From contig CBDCCY010000004.1 of NCBI GenBank assembly GCA_965215155.1, forward strand, positions 496,001 to 560,000: DNA of 64,000 nucleotides. The letters run 5' to 3'. Positions 25,089 to 32,527 of this stretch are shown here, one piece after another. Positions within the stretch are counted from its first letter, which is position 1, and each line of letters begins with the position of its first letter. Below the pieces are notes generated by a model. The model saw only the letters and a list, made by a program, of their open reading frames with translations, had not been told where the DNA came from and searched no databases. A program made the position numbers and the translations under genes. The stretch comes from JAGWAJ01 sp965215155 (GTDB taxonomy: Bacteria > Acidobacteriota > Vicinamibacteria > Vicinamibacterales > UBA8438).

Positions 25089-26345
25089 TCAGGCGACGCT
25101 CGCCACGTCGATCTTCCGGATGTCGTCGATCCCGTAGCGCAGCATGGCCAGCCGCTCGAGGCCGCAGCCGACGCCGACCGCCGCGTGTCGCTTCGGGTCG
25201 CCGCCGACGTGCGCGACGATCTCGTCCTTGAAGAAGCCCCACGCCAGGACTTCCGACGGGCAGCCGTCGCGCTCGACCTCGAGCTCCCACGCCTGCGTGC
25301 ACATCGGGTACAGGGTCGGGACGATGCGGACGGTGCTCCCGGGGAGCAGGCTCTCCACCGCTTCCAGCACCGTGCCGGCCACGCGGGCCCGGTCGATGCG
25401 CGCACGGTCGTCGAGCCGGAACACCTCGGCCTGGTGGAAGGCCTCGAGATGGAGCGGATCGCTCCGGCAGGCCCGATAGCACTTGCCGGCCGACCAGATC
25501 CGTAGCGGCTCCCCCCGGTAGCGCACGGTGAGGAGGAGCGGCAGCGTCAGGTCGTAGCGCAGGATGTGCCGCTCGTCGACATGGTGGAGCTCCGCCGGCT
25601 CGACGTACATCGCCATCTTTCGGATGTCGTCCGCGGCCGAGAGATCGACGATCTCCGGGAGCTCGATGTCGGCGTAGTCCGCGTACACGCCGCGCATCGC
25701 CGCGAGCGCCTTCCCGACCGGGTTCTCGGGCAGGTCGGTGAGCCTCGGTCTGGCCAGCAACTCGACGATCCTGGCCGGCAGCGCGGTCCTGGCCTCGCCG
25801 GGTCGCGTGGTCTGCTGTTCGATCACCTCCATCTCCTTCCTGAGCCTGTCGCGCACTCTCTGGAGCCGCTTGCGCATCGCCGGCTCCCGCACGCCCGCGT
25901 TCGCCGCCAGGCGCGCGACGCTCCAGCCCCCGTGGTAGCGGCGGTCGCAGAGTCGGCGCTCGTCCCTGGTCAGCGTGAGCAGGGCCGCCGCGAGCCGCTG
26001 GCGTTGGGGCTCCGACCACGCCGTCTCCGTCTCGTCGAGCACGGGGACCTCCGGCCCGTCATCGAGCCGCAGCAGCGTGACCCGCCGGCTGCGCCGCACG
26101 TTCATGGCGACCGTGACGACGATTCGGCGCAGCCAGCCGACGAACGCCGCCGGCTCGTGGAGCTCGTCGAGCCGCCGGAACGCCCGCACATAGGCTTCCT
26201 GCACCGCATCCTGCGCCGCCGCGTGCTCTCGGAGCACCCCGGCAGCAATGGCATACGCCGTCGCCTGCGTGAGCTCGACGATCTCCCCGTACGCCCGAAG
26301 GTCCCCGCTCCGCGCCCGGTCGATGAGGTCTCCCAGCGTCTCCAT
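25089..26345 (-). CDS. ECF sigma factor fused to a PheRS-alpha-like aminoacyl-tRNA synthetase core
   Basis: 418 residues in one uninterrupted frame. Residues 1-175 are an ECF sigma factor: region 2 (AAAQDAVQEAYVRAFRRLDE, FVGWLRRIVVTVAMNVRRSR) and region 4 (LTRDERRLCDRRYHG, WSVARLAANAGVREPAMRKR). Residues about 205-412 look like a class II synthetase core of the PheRS alpha type: a motif 2-like LRIWSAGKCYRACRSD with FHQAEVFRLDD, then GWGFFKDEI at the usual spacing (AWGFFKDEIV here), and motif 3 GCGLERLAMLRYGIDDI, nearly identical in wording to PheS. No N-terminal tRNA-binding coiled coil and no pheT neighbour are present, so it is not the housekeeping pheS. Possible roles: a sigma factor sensing an amino acid or uncharged tRNA, or a relic fusion. 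The combination is clear; the function is not. Confidence 0.85.
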   Translation of the reverse strand: METLGDLIDRARSGDLRAYGEIVELTQATAYAIAAGVLREHAAAQDAVQEAYVRAFRRLDELHEPAAFVGWLRRIVVTVAMNVRRSRRVTLLRLDDGPEVPVLDETETAWSEPQRQRLAAALLTLTRDERRLCDRRYHGGWSVARLAANAGVREPAMRKRLQRVRDRLRKEMEVIEQQTTRPGEARTALPARIVELLARPRLTDLPENPVGKALAAMRGVYADYADIELPEIVDLSAADDIRKMAMYVEPAELHHVDERHILRYDLTLPLLLTVRYRGEPLRIWSAGKCYRACRSDPLHLEAFHQAEVFRLDDRARIDRARVAGTVLEAVESLLPGSTVRIVPTLYPMCTQAWELEVERDGCPSEVLAWGFFKDEIVAHVGGDPKRHAAVGVGCGLERLAMLRYGIDDIRKIDVASVA

Positions 26346-26402
26346 TTGCCCGCGGCTCCCAGCCTCTCATGGGCAAGGACACGCGCGGGCTGCGATCGTG
26401 AC

Positions 26403-26446
26403 GCAGGCGGGTTCGCCTGCCGTCATGGCGCGACGGTGCCGTCGCG
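26403..26446. promoter_or_regulatory. Two adjacent GC hairpins upstream of the sigma/synthetase gene
   Basis: GCAGGCG-GGTT-CGCCTGC (26403-26420) and CGCGACGG-TG-CCGTCGCG (26429-26446). They lie 58-101 bp before the fusion-gene start, where they could form leader RNA structures. The 370-bp stretch 26346-26715 otherwise holds only one very short ORF. Confidence 0.45.
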
Positions 26447-26567
26447 ATGCATCGCTTCCGCCCTCGCGCACGTGGGCTCGCGGGCGGCCGGTACGCCGAT
26501 CCCGGGGCCGACAGGGAAGTAGATCCCGGCTGCGCCGCGCTACACTCGACGGTGCGGGAGCACTCCG

Positions 26568-26684
26568 ATGGGCCGAATCAACGTCGAGACGACGATCGGG
26601 TACATCCCGCTCGAGCAGGCCCAGGCGGCGGTCGACCTCGTGGGGCACCGCCTCGTGAAGGTGAGCCGGGTCGACCTGAAGTAG
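26568..26684 (+). CDS. Possible 38-residue small protein
   Basis: Encodes MGRINVETTIGYIP..., ending in HRLVKVSRVDLK, with GCGGGAGC about 9 nt before the ATG. Composition is protein-like, with balanced charge rather than the Arg/Pro/Ala shadows usual in this GC range. It sits 31 bp before the ornithine-cyclodeaminase-like gene on the same strand. I recognise no family; it could also be the remnant of a longer gene. Confidence 0.35.
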   Translation: MGRINVETTIGYIPLEQAQAAVDLVGHRLVKVSRVDLK

Positions 26685-26715
26685 ACGCCGTCCGGACGGC
26701 GGCAGCAGAGACAGA

Positions 26716-27726
26716 GTGGCGATCCGCGTTCTCTCGGCGGCCGACGTCCGCCGCGCGCTCACGGCGCGGGATGCGGTGGACGCCATGCGGATCGCGTTCG
26801 GCGAGATCTCGGGGGGCACCGCCACCGTCCCCGTCCGCGGCCACCTCGACACGGCGCGCGGGCTCCTACTGGTCATGCCGGCGGTGCTCGGCGGGATGCC
26901 GGCGCTGGGGGCCAAGGTCGTCTCGGTCTTTCCCGACAATCCTGGACGCGGCGAGCCCGTCGTGCAGGGCGCGACGCTGCTACTCGACGCCGAGACCGGC
27001 CGGTCCCGGGCGCTGCTCGACGGGGCGGCGCTCACCGCCACCCGGACCGCGGCGGGCAGCGCGCTCGCCACCGAGCTACTCGGGTCCCCCGACGCCGACG
27101 TGCTGGCGGTGTTCGGCGCGGGCGCACAGGGGACGTCGCACGTCGAGCTGCTCGCGCGAACGCGAGCGCTGCGGGAAGTGCGCATCGTGTCGCGATCCGG
27201 GGCGAGCGCCGAACGGCTCGCGACGCGCATGACGGAGGTGGCCGACACCCTGGTGCCGGAGGGCTGCGCGGGCCCGCCGCCGATCGTCCGCGCCGTGCGG
27301 GACGCTGCCGAGGCCCTCGACGGGGCCGGGCTCGTGGTGGCCGCCACGACCAGCACGCGGCCGCTCTTCGACTCGCATGCGCTCGCGCCGGGCGCCCACG
27401 TGAACGCCGTCGGCTCCTACCGCCCCGACATGCAGGAGATCGACGCCGACGTCGTCCGCCGAGCCCGTGTCGTGGTGGATCAGCGCGCGGCGGCCTGGGC
27501 GGAGGCGGGCGACCTGATCGTGCCTTTGGAGGCCGGCCGGATCGGCAGGGAAGCCGTCGACGCGGAACTCGGCGAGATCGTGAACGGCGCCGCGCCGGGC
27601 GGACGGGGGCACCGCGACTTCACGCTGTTCGAGTCGGTCGGGAACGCTGCACAGGATATCGTGATCGCGGAAGCCGCGGTCGCGAGGGCCGAGCGGGACG
27701 GCCTGGGGGTCCTGGTACCCTTCTGA
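26716..27726 (+). CDS. Ornithine cyclodeaminase / mu-crystallin family protein
   Basis: 336 residues; NAD(P)-dependent enzyme of the OCD/mu-crystallin group (ornithine cyclodeaminase, alanine dehydrogenase, ketimine reductase). N-terminal SAADVRRALTARDAVDAMR; substrate region VVSVFPDNPGRGEPVVQGAT; conserved TATRTAAGSALAT; Rossmann motif LAVFGAGAQGTSHVELLAR; and the end region DFTLFESVGNAAQDIVIAEA. The start is GTG at 26716. The precise substrate cannot be assigned. A hydrolase gene follows 17 bp downstream. Confidence 0.9.
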   Translation: MAIRVLSAADVRRALTARDAVDAMRIAFGEISGGTATVPVRGHLDTARGLLLVMPAVLGGMPALGAKVVSVFPDNPGRGEPVVQGATLLLDAETGRSRALLDGAALTATRTAAGSALATELLGSPDADVLAVFGAGAQGTSHVELLARTRALREVRIVSRSGASAERLATRMTEVADTLVPEGCAGPPPIVRAVRDAAEALDGAGLVVAATTSTRPLFDSHALAPGAHVNAVGSYRPDMQEIDADVVRRARVVVDQRAAAWAEAGDLIVPLEAGRIGREAVDAELGEIVNGAAPGGRGHRDFTLFESVGNAAQDIVIAEAAVARAERDGLGVLVPF

Positions 27727-27742
27727 AGGCAAGCTCGCCGTC

Positions 27743-28759
27743 ATGCCAGAGTTCCGCCTGGGCCTCCGATGGCGTGATCGTCACCTCCGCATCGGTCTGC
27801 TGGCCGCGGTCGTGCTCGCCGCGCTGGCCTACCCCGGCGTGTCGCTGGTGGTGGCCGAGCGGCTCACGAAGCCGTACCGCCTCCCGCTGGCATCCTCGCC
27901 GGCGGTCTTCGGCCTGAACTACGAGGACGTCACCTTCCCCAGCGCCATCGACGCCGTCCCGTTGCGGGGCTGGTTCCTGCCGGTCGCCGGGAGCGGCCGC
28001 GTCGTGGTCATCGTCCACGGGCGCAACTCGAACCGGACGGGCGACGACGGCCGGCTCGTGCCGCACGCCAAGGCGCTCGCCGACCGCGGCTACAACGTGC
28101 TGCTGTTCGACTTTCGCGCGCACGGCGAATCCGGCGGCGTGCGCTACACGCTGGGCGCGGCCGAGCAGGGGGACGTGCTGGGTGCCGTCGCGTTCCTGGA
28201 GGCGCGGGGATTCGGCCTGGATCGGACCGGCTTCTGGGCGCACTCGATGGGCGCCGCCACCGTCCTCCTGACCGCCGCAGCTCTCGAGGAGGTACGCGCC
28301 ATCGTCGCCGACAGCAGCTTCGCCCGCCTTGGCGACCTCCTGGCAGAGGAGCTCCCTCGAGCGAGCGGGCTGCCCGGCTTCTTCAATCCGCCGATCCTCT
28401 TCCTGGCGAGAGCGCTCTTCGGCGTCGACACGACGATCGTGAACCCGGTCGATGCGGTGTCGGCACTGCCGCCCGACTCCCTGTTCATCATTCACGCGGA
28501 GGCCGACGGGCTCGTTCCGGTCGACCACGCCCGACGCATCGCGGCCGCGGCCGGCCCGGCCGTCCACGATCTCTGGATCTTCCCCGGCGGTCGTCACGAC
28601 CGGGTGTCGGCGGCGGCTCCCGACCGGTACCGGGAGCGCGTGCTGTCGTTCTTCGACGAGAAGCTGCCCGTCGTCACGGCGGCTCCGGCGCCGAGCGCGC
28701 GTGCCGGGTTGCGGCATAATCGCGTGCAACGAGATCTGCCGGGCCCCGCCGGCCTCTGA
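27743..28759 (+). CDS. Membrane-anchored alpha/beta hydrolase
   Basis: 338 residues. An N-terminal hydrophobic segment (GLLAAVVLAALAYPGVSLVV) anchors or exports it. The fold is visible from VVVIVHGRNSNR (oxyanion region), FDFRAHGESGG, nucleophile Ser in WAHSMGAATV (A-x-S-x-G variant of GxSxG), Asp in IHAEADGLVPVDHA, and catalytic His in FPGGRHDRV. It resembles serine aminopeptidase S33/lysophospholipase-like proteins. It follows the OCD-family gene closely, so is probably co-transcribed. The tail after residue 315 is disordered-looking and may be an annotation extension. Confidence 0.88.
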   Translation: MPEFRLGLRWRDRHLRIGLLAAVVLAALAYPGVSLVVAERLTKPYRLPLASSPAVFGLNYEDVTFPSAIDAVPLRGWFLPVAGSGRVVVIVHGRNSNRTGDDGRLVPHAKALADRGYNVLLFDFRAHGESGGVRYTLGAAEQGDVLGAVAFLEARGFGLDRTGFWAHSMGAATVLLTAAALEEVRAIVADSSFARLGDLLAEELPRASGLPGFFNPPILFLARALFGVDTTIVNPVDAVSALPPDSLFIIHAEADGLVPVDHARRIAAAAGPAVHDLWIFPGGRHDRVSAAAPDRYRERVLSFFDEKLPVVTAAPAPSARAGLRHNRVQRDLPGPAGL

Positions 28760-28814
28760 CGCGGGCGGCGGGCCTGGTTCCCTGCGGCACGGGTCGCACG
28801 AAGGAGCGAAGGAA

Positions 28815-29558
28815 ATGAGCGGTACGTCGCCGCGTACGGGTTCGTTGATCACAGCCTTGCTCGCGGTCGCCGGTCTCCTCGTCGGCCTGCAGGCAGCCCG
28901 TGCGCAGCCGCAGCACGAGCAGCATCGGCCGCACGGGCACGACGCCGGCCGGCACATGGAGCATCGCTTCGACGACCCGGAGCGCTACGCGCAGTCGTTC
29001 GACGATCCGGCGCGAGACGAGTGGCAGATGCCCCAGCGGGTCATCGCGGCCCTCGAGGTGGGCGCCGGGCAGGTCGTCGCCGACATCGGGGCCGGCACGG
29101 GCTACTTCACCGTGCGCCTGGCCCGCGACACGGCCGCGCGGACCGTGTACGCCGTCGACATCGAGCCGTCGATGGTCGACTACGTGCGGCGGCGGGCCGA
29201 GGAGGCCGGTCTGGGGAACGTCGTTGGTGTGGTCGCCGATCCCACCTCCCCGAACCTGCCCGAGGCAGTCGACCTCGTGCTGATCGTGAACACGTACCAC
29301 CACATCCCGCAGCGGGTCGCCTACTTCGCCGCGTTGCGGGACCACCTGGCGCCGGGCGGGCGCATCGCCATCATCGACCCCCGGAAGGGGGCGCCCGGCG
29401 GCGGCCCGCCGGACGAGTTCCGCTTCACCCCGGAGGAGATCGGCGAGGAGCTGAGCCGTGCCGGTCTCGAGCTGCTGACCCGCCACGACTTTCTTCCGCG
29501 CCAGAGCTTCCTCGTCTACGGGCCGCTCCGACATGACGGCCTCGGAGGGGCGCGATGA
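28815..29558 (+). CDS. Class I SAM-dependent methyltransferase with signal peptide
   Basis: 247 residues. Starts with a convincing signal peptide (SLITALLAVAGLLVGLQAARAQ) and a His-rich stretch (HEQHRPHGHDAGRHMEHRF). The methyltransferase domain follows: VVADIGAGTGYFTVRLA (motif I), YAVDIEPSMVDYV (motif II acidic), DLVLIVNTYHHI (motif IV), APGGRIAIIDPRKG. S-adenosylmethionine is a cytoplasmic cofactor, so an exported methyltransferase is odd, yet I recall such proteins elsewhere. The ATG at 28815 follows GAAGGAA. The stop overlaps the start of the cysteine-dioxygenase-like gene (ATGA). The His-rich part might bind metal. Confidence 0.85.
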   Translation: MSGTSPRTGSLITALLAVAGLLVGLQAARAQPQHEQHRPHGHDAGRHMEHRFDDPERYAQSFDDPARDEWQMPQRVIAALEVGAGQVVADIGAGTGYFTVRLARDTAARTVYAVDIEPSMVDYVRRRAEEAGLGNVVGVVADPTSPNLPEAVDLVLIVNTYHHIPQRVAYFAALRDHLAPGGRIAIIDPRKGAPGGGPPDEFRFTPEEIGEELSRAGLELLTRHDFLPRQSFLVYGPLRHDGLGGAR

Positions 29559-30118
29559 GCGTCATCGGAGCGGATGAGCTGGTGCGGCGCCTCGATGCCG
29601 CGGTGAACGCGGCGGACGTGGAATCCATCACGCGGCAGGTCCAGCACGAGATCGAGAACGCCCTGGTGCCGGGCCGGCTGCAGCTCGACGAGCGGTTCCG
29701 GCGCATCCGGCCGGACCACTACGCGCGGCGCCTCCTGCACCGCGACCCCGCACGCCGCTACACGGTGCTGGTGCTGGCCTGGGCCCCCGGTCAGGGGACG
29801 CCGATCCACGACCACCCCAACCTCTGGAGCGTCGAAGGCGTGCTCGAAGGCGAGCTGGAGGTGACGCAGTACGCCCCGATCAAGGAGGAGCCCCACCGCT
29901 GCCGGTTCGCGCCGGTCGAATCGCACCGCGTCGTCGCCGGCGACGCCAACTTCCTGATCCCGCCCTTCGAGTACCACGCGCTGACGAACGACCTGACCGA
30001 CCGGCCGTGCCTCACCCTCCACGTCTTCGGCGGCGAGCTGCTGGAGATGAACACCTTCGATCCCGTCGGCAACGGCTGGTACGAGCGCTCCCTGCGGCGG
30101 GTCTCGTACGATGACTAG
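29555..30118 (+). CDS. Cysteine dioxygenase-like cupin
   Basis: 187 residues, resembling cysteine dioxygenase type I, a non-haem iron cupin that oxidises thiols such as cysteine to sulfinates. Metal-site motif GTPIHDHPNLWSVEGVLEGE holds His-x-His and the Glu position; a distal His is in FEYHALTNDL, and CLTLHVFGGELLEMNTFD closes the barrel. Translationally coupled to the upstream methyltransferase, which suggests thiol or sulfur-compound chemistry for both. The 3' end overlaps the convergent dehydrogenase gene by 4 bp. Whether the substrate is cysteine, mercaptopropionate or another thiol is open. Confidence 0.85.
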   Translation: MSVIGADELVRRLDAAVNAADVESITRQVQHEIENALVPGRLQLDERFRRIRPDHYARRLLHRDPARRYTVLVLAWAPGQGTPIHDHPNLWSVEGVLEGELEVTQYAPIKEEPHRCRFAPVESHRVVAGDANFLIPPFEYHALTNDLTDRPCLTLHVFGGELLEMNTFDPVGNGWYERSLRRVSYDD

Positions 30119-32511
30119 TACGCCGCCAGCACCGGCAAGCGCTCGTCGTCCGGGAGCGGCTGCACGCCGAGCGCGTTGAGGATCATCGACACCTTCCGGT
30201 AGCGGGCCGCGGTGGCTACGATGCTCATCATCTGGTGCTCGCTGTAGCGCTCCGCGAGCGCCGCCCACGTCTCGTCGGAGACGGTCGTGTCGCGGAACAT
30301 CTCGTTCGCGGCGTCGATGAGCGCCCGCTCGGCGTCGTTCCAGCCCGCGGCGTCATGTCCTTGCGCGATCCAGTGCGGGTCGAGGCCGTGATCGCGCGCC
30401 CGGCCGACGCTGCCGACGTGCTTCGCCCACTCGTAGACGGACTGCGCGTTCCAGCCGGTGCGCAGGATCAGCAGCTCGCGGTCGTGCGGCGTGAGACCCG
30501 AGCGCTCGGGGCTCATCACGTATCCCGCGTTCTCGTTCCAGGCGTCGGCCATCGCCGGATGGCGTTGGAACGTGCGCGATACGCGCAGCCCGGGCCCGTC
30601 GACCGGCTCGACGCGCGGGGCCGGGAGCGGTGGCTCGCGCACCGGAACCAGCACCCGGTAGGCGACGTCGTCCGCCGGCAGGCGGGCCGGGTCCTCGCCG
30701 TCGGGCTGGACGCCGAGCGCGTTGAACAGGATCGACAACGTCGTCGTGTCGGCCACCGTCACCACCGCGTCGATCAGGTTGTGGACGTCGTAGCGCGCGG
30801 AGAGGATCTCCCAGGATTCGTCGCTTACCGAGGAGTTGGCGAACAACTGGTCCGCGAGGCCGACCAGGACGTTCTCGAACGGCTCCCAGCGTTCCTGCGA
30901 CGGGCCCTCGGCGATGGCCAGGATCTCGGCGGGCGTCAGCCCCGCCTCCGCGGCGCGGGCGGCGTGCGCGGCCCAGAGGTTGGCGTTCTGCGCCAGCCAC
31001 GCCGTGCGCAGGATCAGGATCTCCCGGTGCCGCGGCGGCAGCGTCGTCTCGTTGGCGACGTAGTGCAGGAACGGGAAGATCCGGTCGGCCAGCGCGGGCA
31101 CCCGGACCAGGGTGCGAAGCGCGTTGCCGGGCCGTCCGTCCGGCGCGTAGCGCTCGACGACCGCCCGCTGCCCGGCCGTCCACTCCGCGGCCGGAAGCGG
31201 CGCGATCCGCGGCTCGCGCAGGCGGCGGTGCGGCTGCACGCTCCCCGGCAGTCCGGTGATGGCGCGGGCCGGCTCTATACGCAGGAGGGCGGCGTCGTCC
31301 TCCTCGGTCAGGACGTAGAGATAGCCGTCGGGACCCTGCCGGACGTCGCGGATGCGCTGCTTCAACTCCGCGAGCAGCCACTCGCGGCCCATCTCCTCGC
31401 CGCGCCGGTTGAAGACGACCCGCTCGAGGTGGCCGGTCCGCTGCATGCGGCCGACGGTCATCGAGCCGACGAAGAGGTTGCCGCGCCAGGCGGGGAAGTG
31501 CTCGCCGTCGTAGAAGGTCAGGCCGGACGGCGCAATCGACGGCCACCAGAGGATCTCCGGCCGCTCGAACTCCGCCAGCCACGGCGTGTCGGACACGCGG
31601 ACCCCGGTGTACTCCCGTCCGTCGGACGCGATCGGCCAGCCGTAGTTGCGGCCGGGGAGGATGACGTTGACCTCGTCGCCGCCCTGCGGGGCGTTCTCGC
31701 TCGCCCAGAGGGTGCCGTTCTCGGGGTGGAAGGTCAGGCCGAGCTGGTTCCGGTGCCCCAGCGAGTAGATCTCCGGCAGGTAGCCCGGCTCGCCCACGAA
31801 GGGGTTGTCGTCGGGCGCGGTGCCGTCCTCGTTCAGCCGCACCACCTTGCCCACGTGCTCGGCCGGGTCCTGTGCGCGCAACCCGGTGGTCCGCGAACGG
31901 ATGGCGCCGCCCACCGTCATGTAGAGCTTGCCATCGGGTCCGAACGTGACCCGCGACGCCGCCACGCCCCGGCCGAAGCCCTCGGAGACGAAGACGTCGC
32001 GAACCTCCGTCAGCGCGCCGCTGTCGAGCCGCCCGCGGGCGAGCGCGATCACGGCGCCGCGCCGTCCGTCCTGCTCCGCGGGCTTCGAGTAGGTGAGGTA
32101 GACGAGACGGTCGTCGTCCGGGTGCAGCGCTATGTCCATCAGCCCCGCCAGCCGCGTCCCCGTGTAAACCTCGGGCACGCCGGGGATCGGCCGCGGATCG
32201 AGCACGCCGTCCCGGATCAGCCGCAACGCGCCGGCGTTGCGCTCGGTCACCAGGATGTCGCCGTTGCGGCGGAACGCGAGGCCCCAGGGATGCGAGAGGC
32301 CGGTCGTGATCGGCACCACCCGTATCCGCGGCTGGTCGGCGCTGTAGAGCACGACCGGCTCGGTCGGCGGGTCGAGCGCCGGCACGCCGCTGAGCGAGGT
32401 GGTTCGCTGCCGCGTCTGGCCGTCCGCCGTGGGGACCGCGAGCAGGAGGAGAAAGCCGCCGGTGGCGAGCAACGCGATGGCGCGGGAACGAGATACGCAC
32501 AGCGTTCGCAT
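30115..32511 (-). CDS. Secreted sugar dehydrogenase (GSDH type) fused to two carboxymuconolactone decarboxylase-like domains
   Basis: 798 residues with a signal peptide (AIALLATGGFLLLLAVPTADG). Residues 50-420 are a PQQ-dependent aldose/soluble glucose dehydrogenase propeller: ITTGLSHPWGLAFRRNGDIL, RDVFVSEGFGRGVAA, YSLGHRNQLGLTFHPENGTL, WASENAPQGGDEVNVILPGR, NYGWPIASDGREY. Residues about 440-620 and 630-798 each resemble AhpD/carboxymuconolactone decarboxylase folds (HREILILRTAWLAQNANLWA; DRELLILRTGWNAQSVYEWA), lacking the CxxC of AhpD. The frame is continuous. The pairing is unusual and suggests oxidation of a sugar or lactone followed by a second step in the periplasm; that is inference. 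Confidence 0.88.
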   Translation of the reverse strand: MRTLCVSRSRAIALLATGGFLLLLAVPTADGQTRQRTTSLSGVPALDPPTEPVVLYSADQPRIRVVPITTGLSHPWGLAFRRNGDILVTERNAGALRLIRDGVLDPRPIPGVPEVYTGTRLAGLMDIALHPDDDRLVYLTYSKPAEQDGRRGAVIALARGRLDSGALTEVRDVFVSEGFGRGVAASRVTFGPDGKLYMTVGGAIRSRTTGLRAQDPAEHVGKVVRLNEDGTAPDDNPFVGEPGYLPEIYSLGHRNQLGLTFHPENGTLWASENAPQGGDEVNVILPGRNYGWPIASDGREYTGVRVSDTPWLAEFERPEILWWPSIAPSGLTFYDGEHFPAWRGNLFVGSMTVGRMQRTGHLERVVFNRRGEEMGREWLLAELKQRIRDVRQGPDGYLYVLTEEDDAALLRIEPARAITGLPGSVQPHRRLREPRIAPLPAAEWTAGQRAVVERYAPDGRPGNALRTLVRVPALADRIFPFLHYVANETTLPPRHREILILRTAWLAQNANLWAAHAARAAEAGLTPAEILAIAEGPSQERWEPFENVLVGLADQLFANSSVSDESWEILSARYDVHNLIDAVVTVADTTTLSILFNALGVQPDGEDPARLPADDVAYRVLVPVREPPLPAPRVEPVDGPGLRVSRTFQRHPAMADAWNENAGYVMSPERSGLTPHDRELLILRTGWNAQSVYEWAKHVGSVGRARDHGLDPHWIAQGHDAAGWNDAERALIDAANEMFRDTTVSDETWAALAERYSEHQMMSIVATAARYRKVSMILNALGVQPLPDDERLPVLAAY

Positions 32512-32527
32512 GGTGCCTCCCCGCCGG

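Noticed and set aside
25089..26345. Calling this gene the housekeeping pheS
   Set aside because: It lacks the N-terminal tRNA-binding part and pheT, and begins with a full ECF sigma factor.
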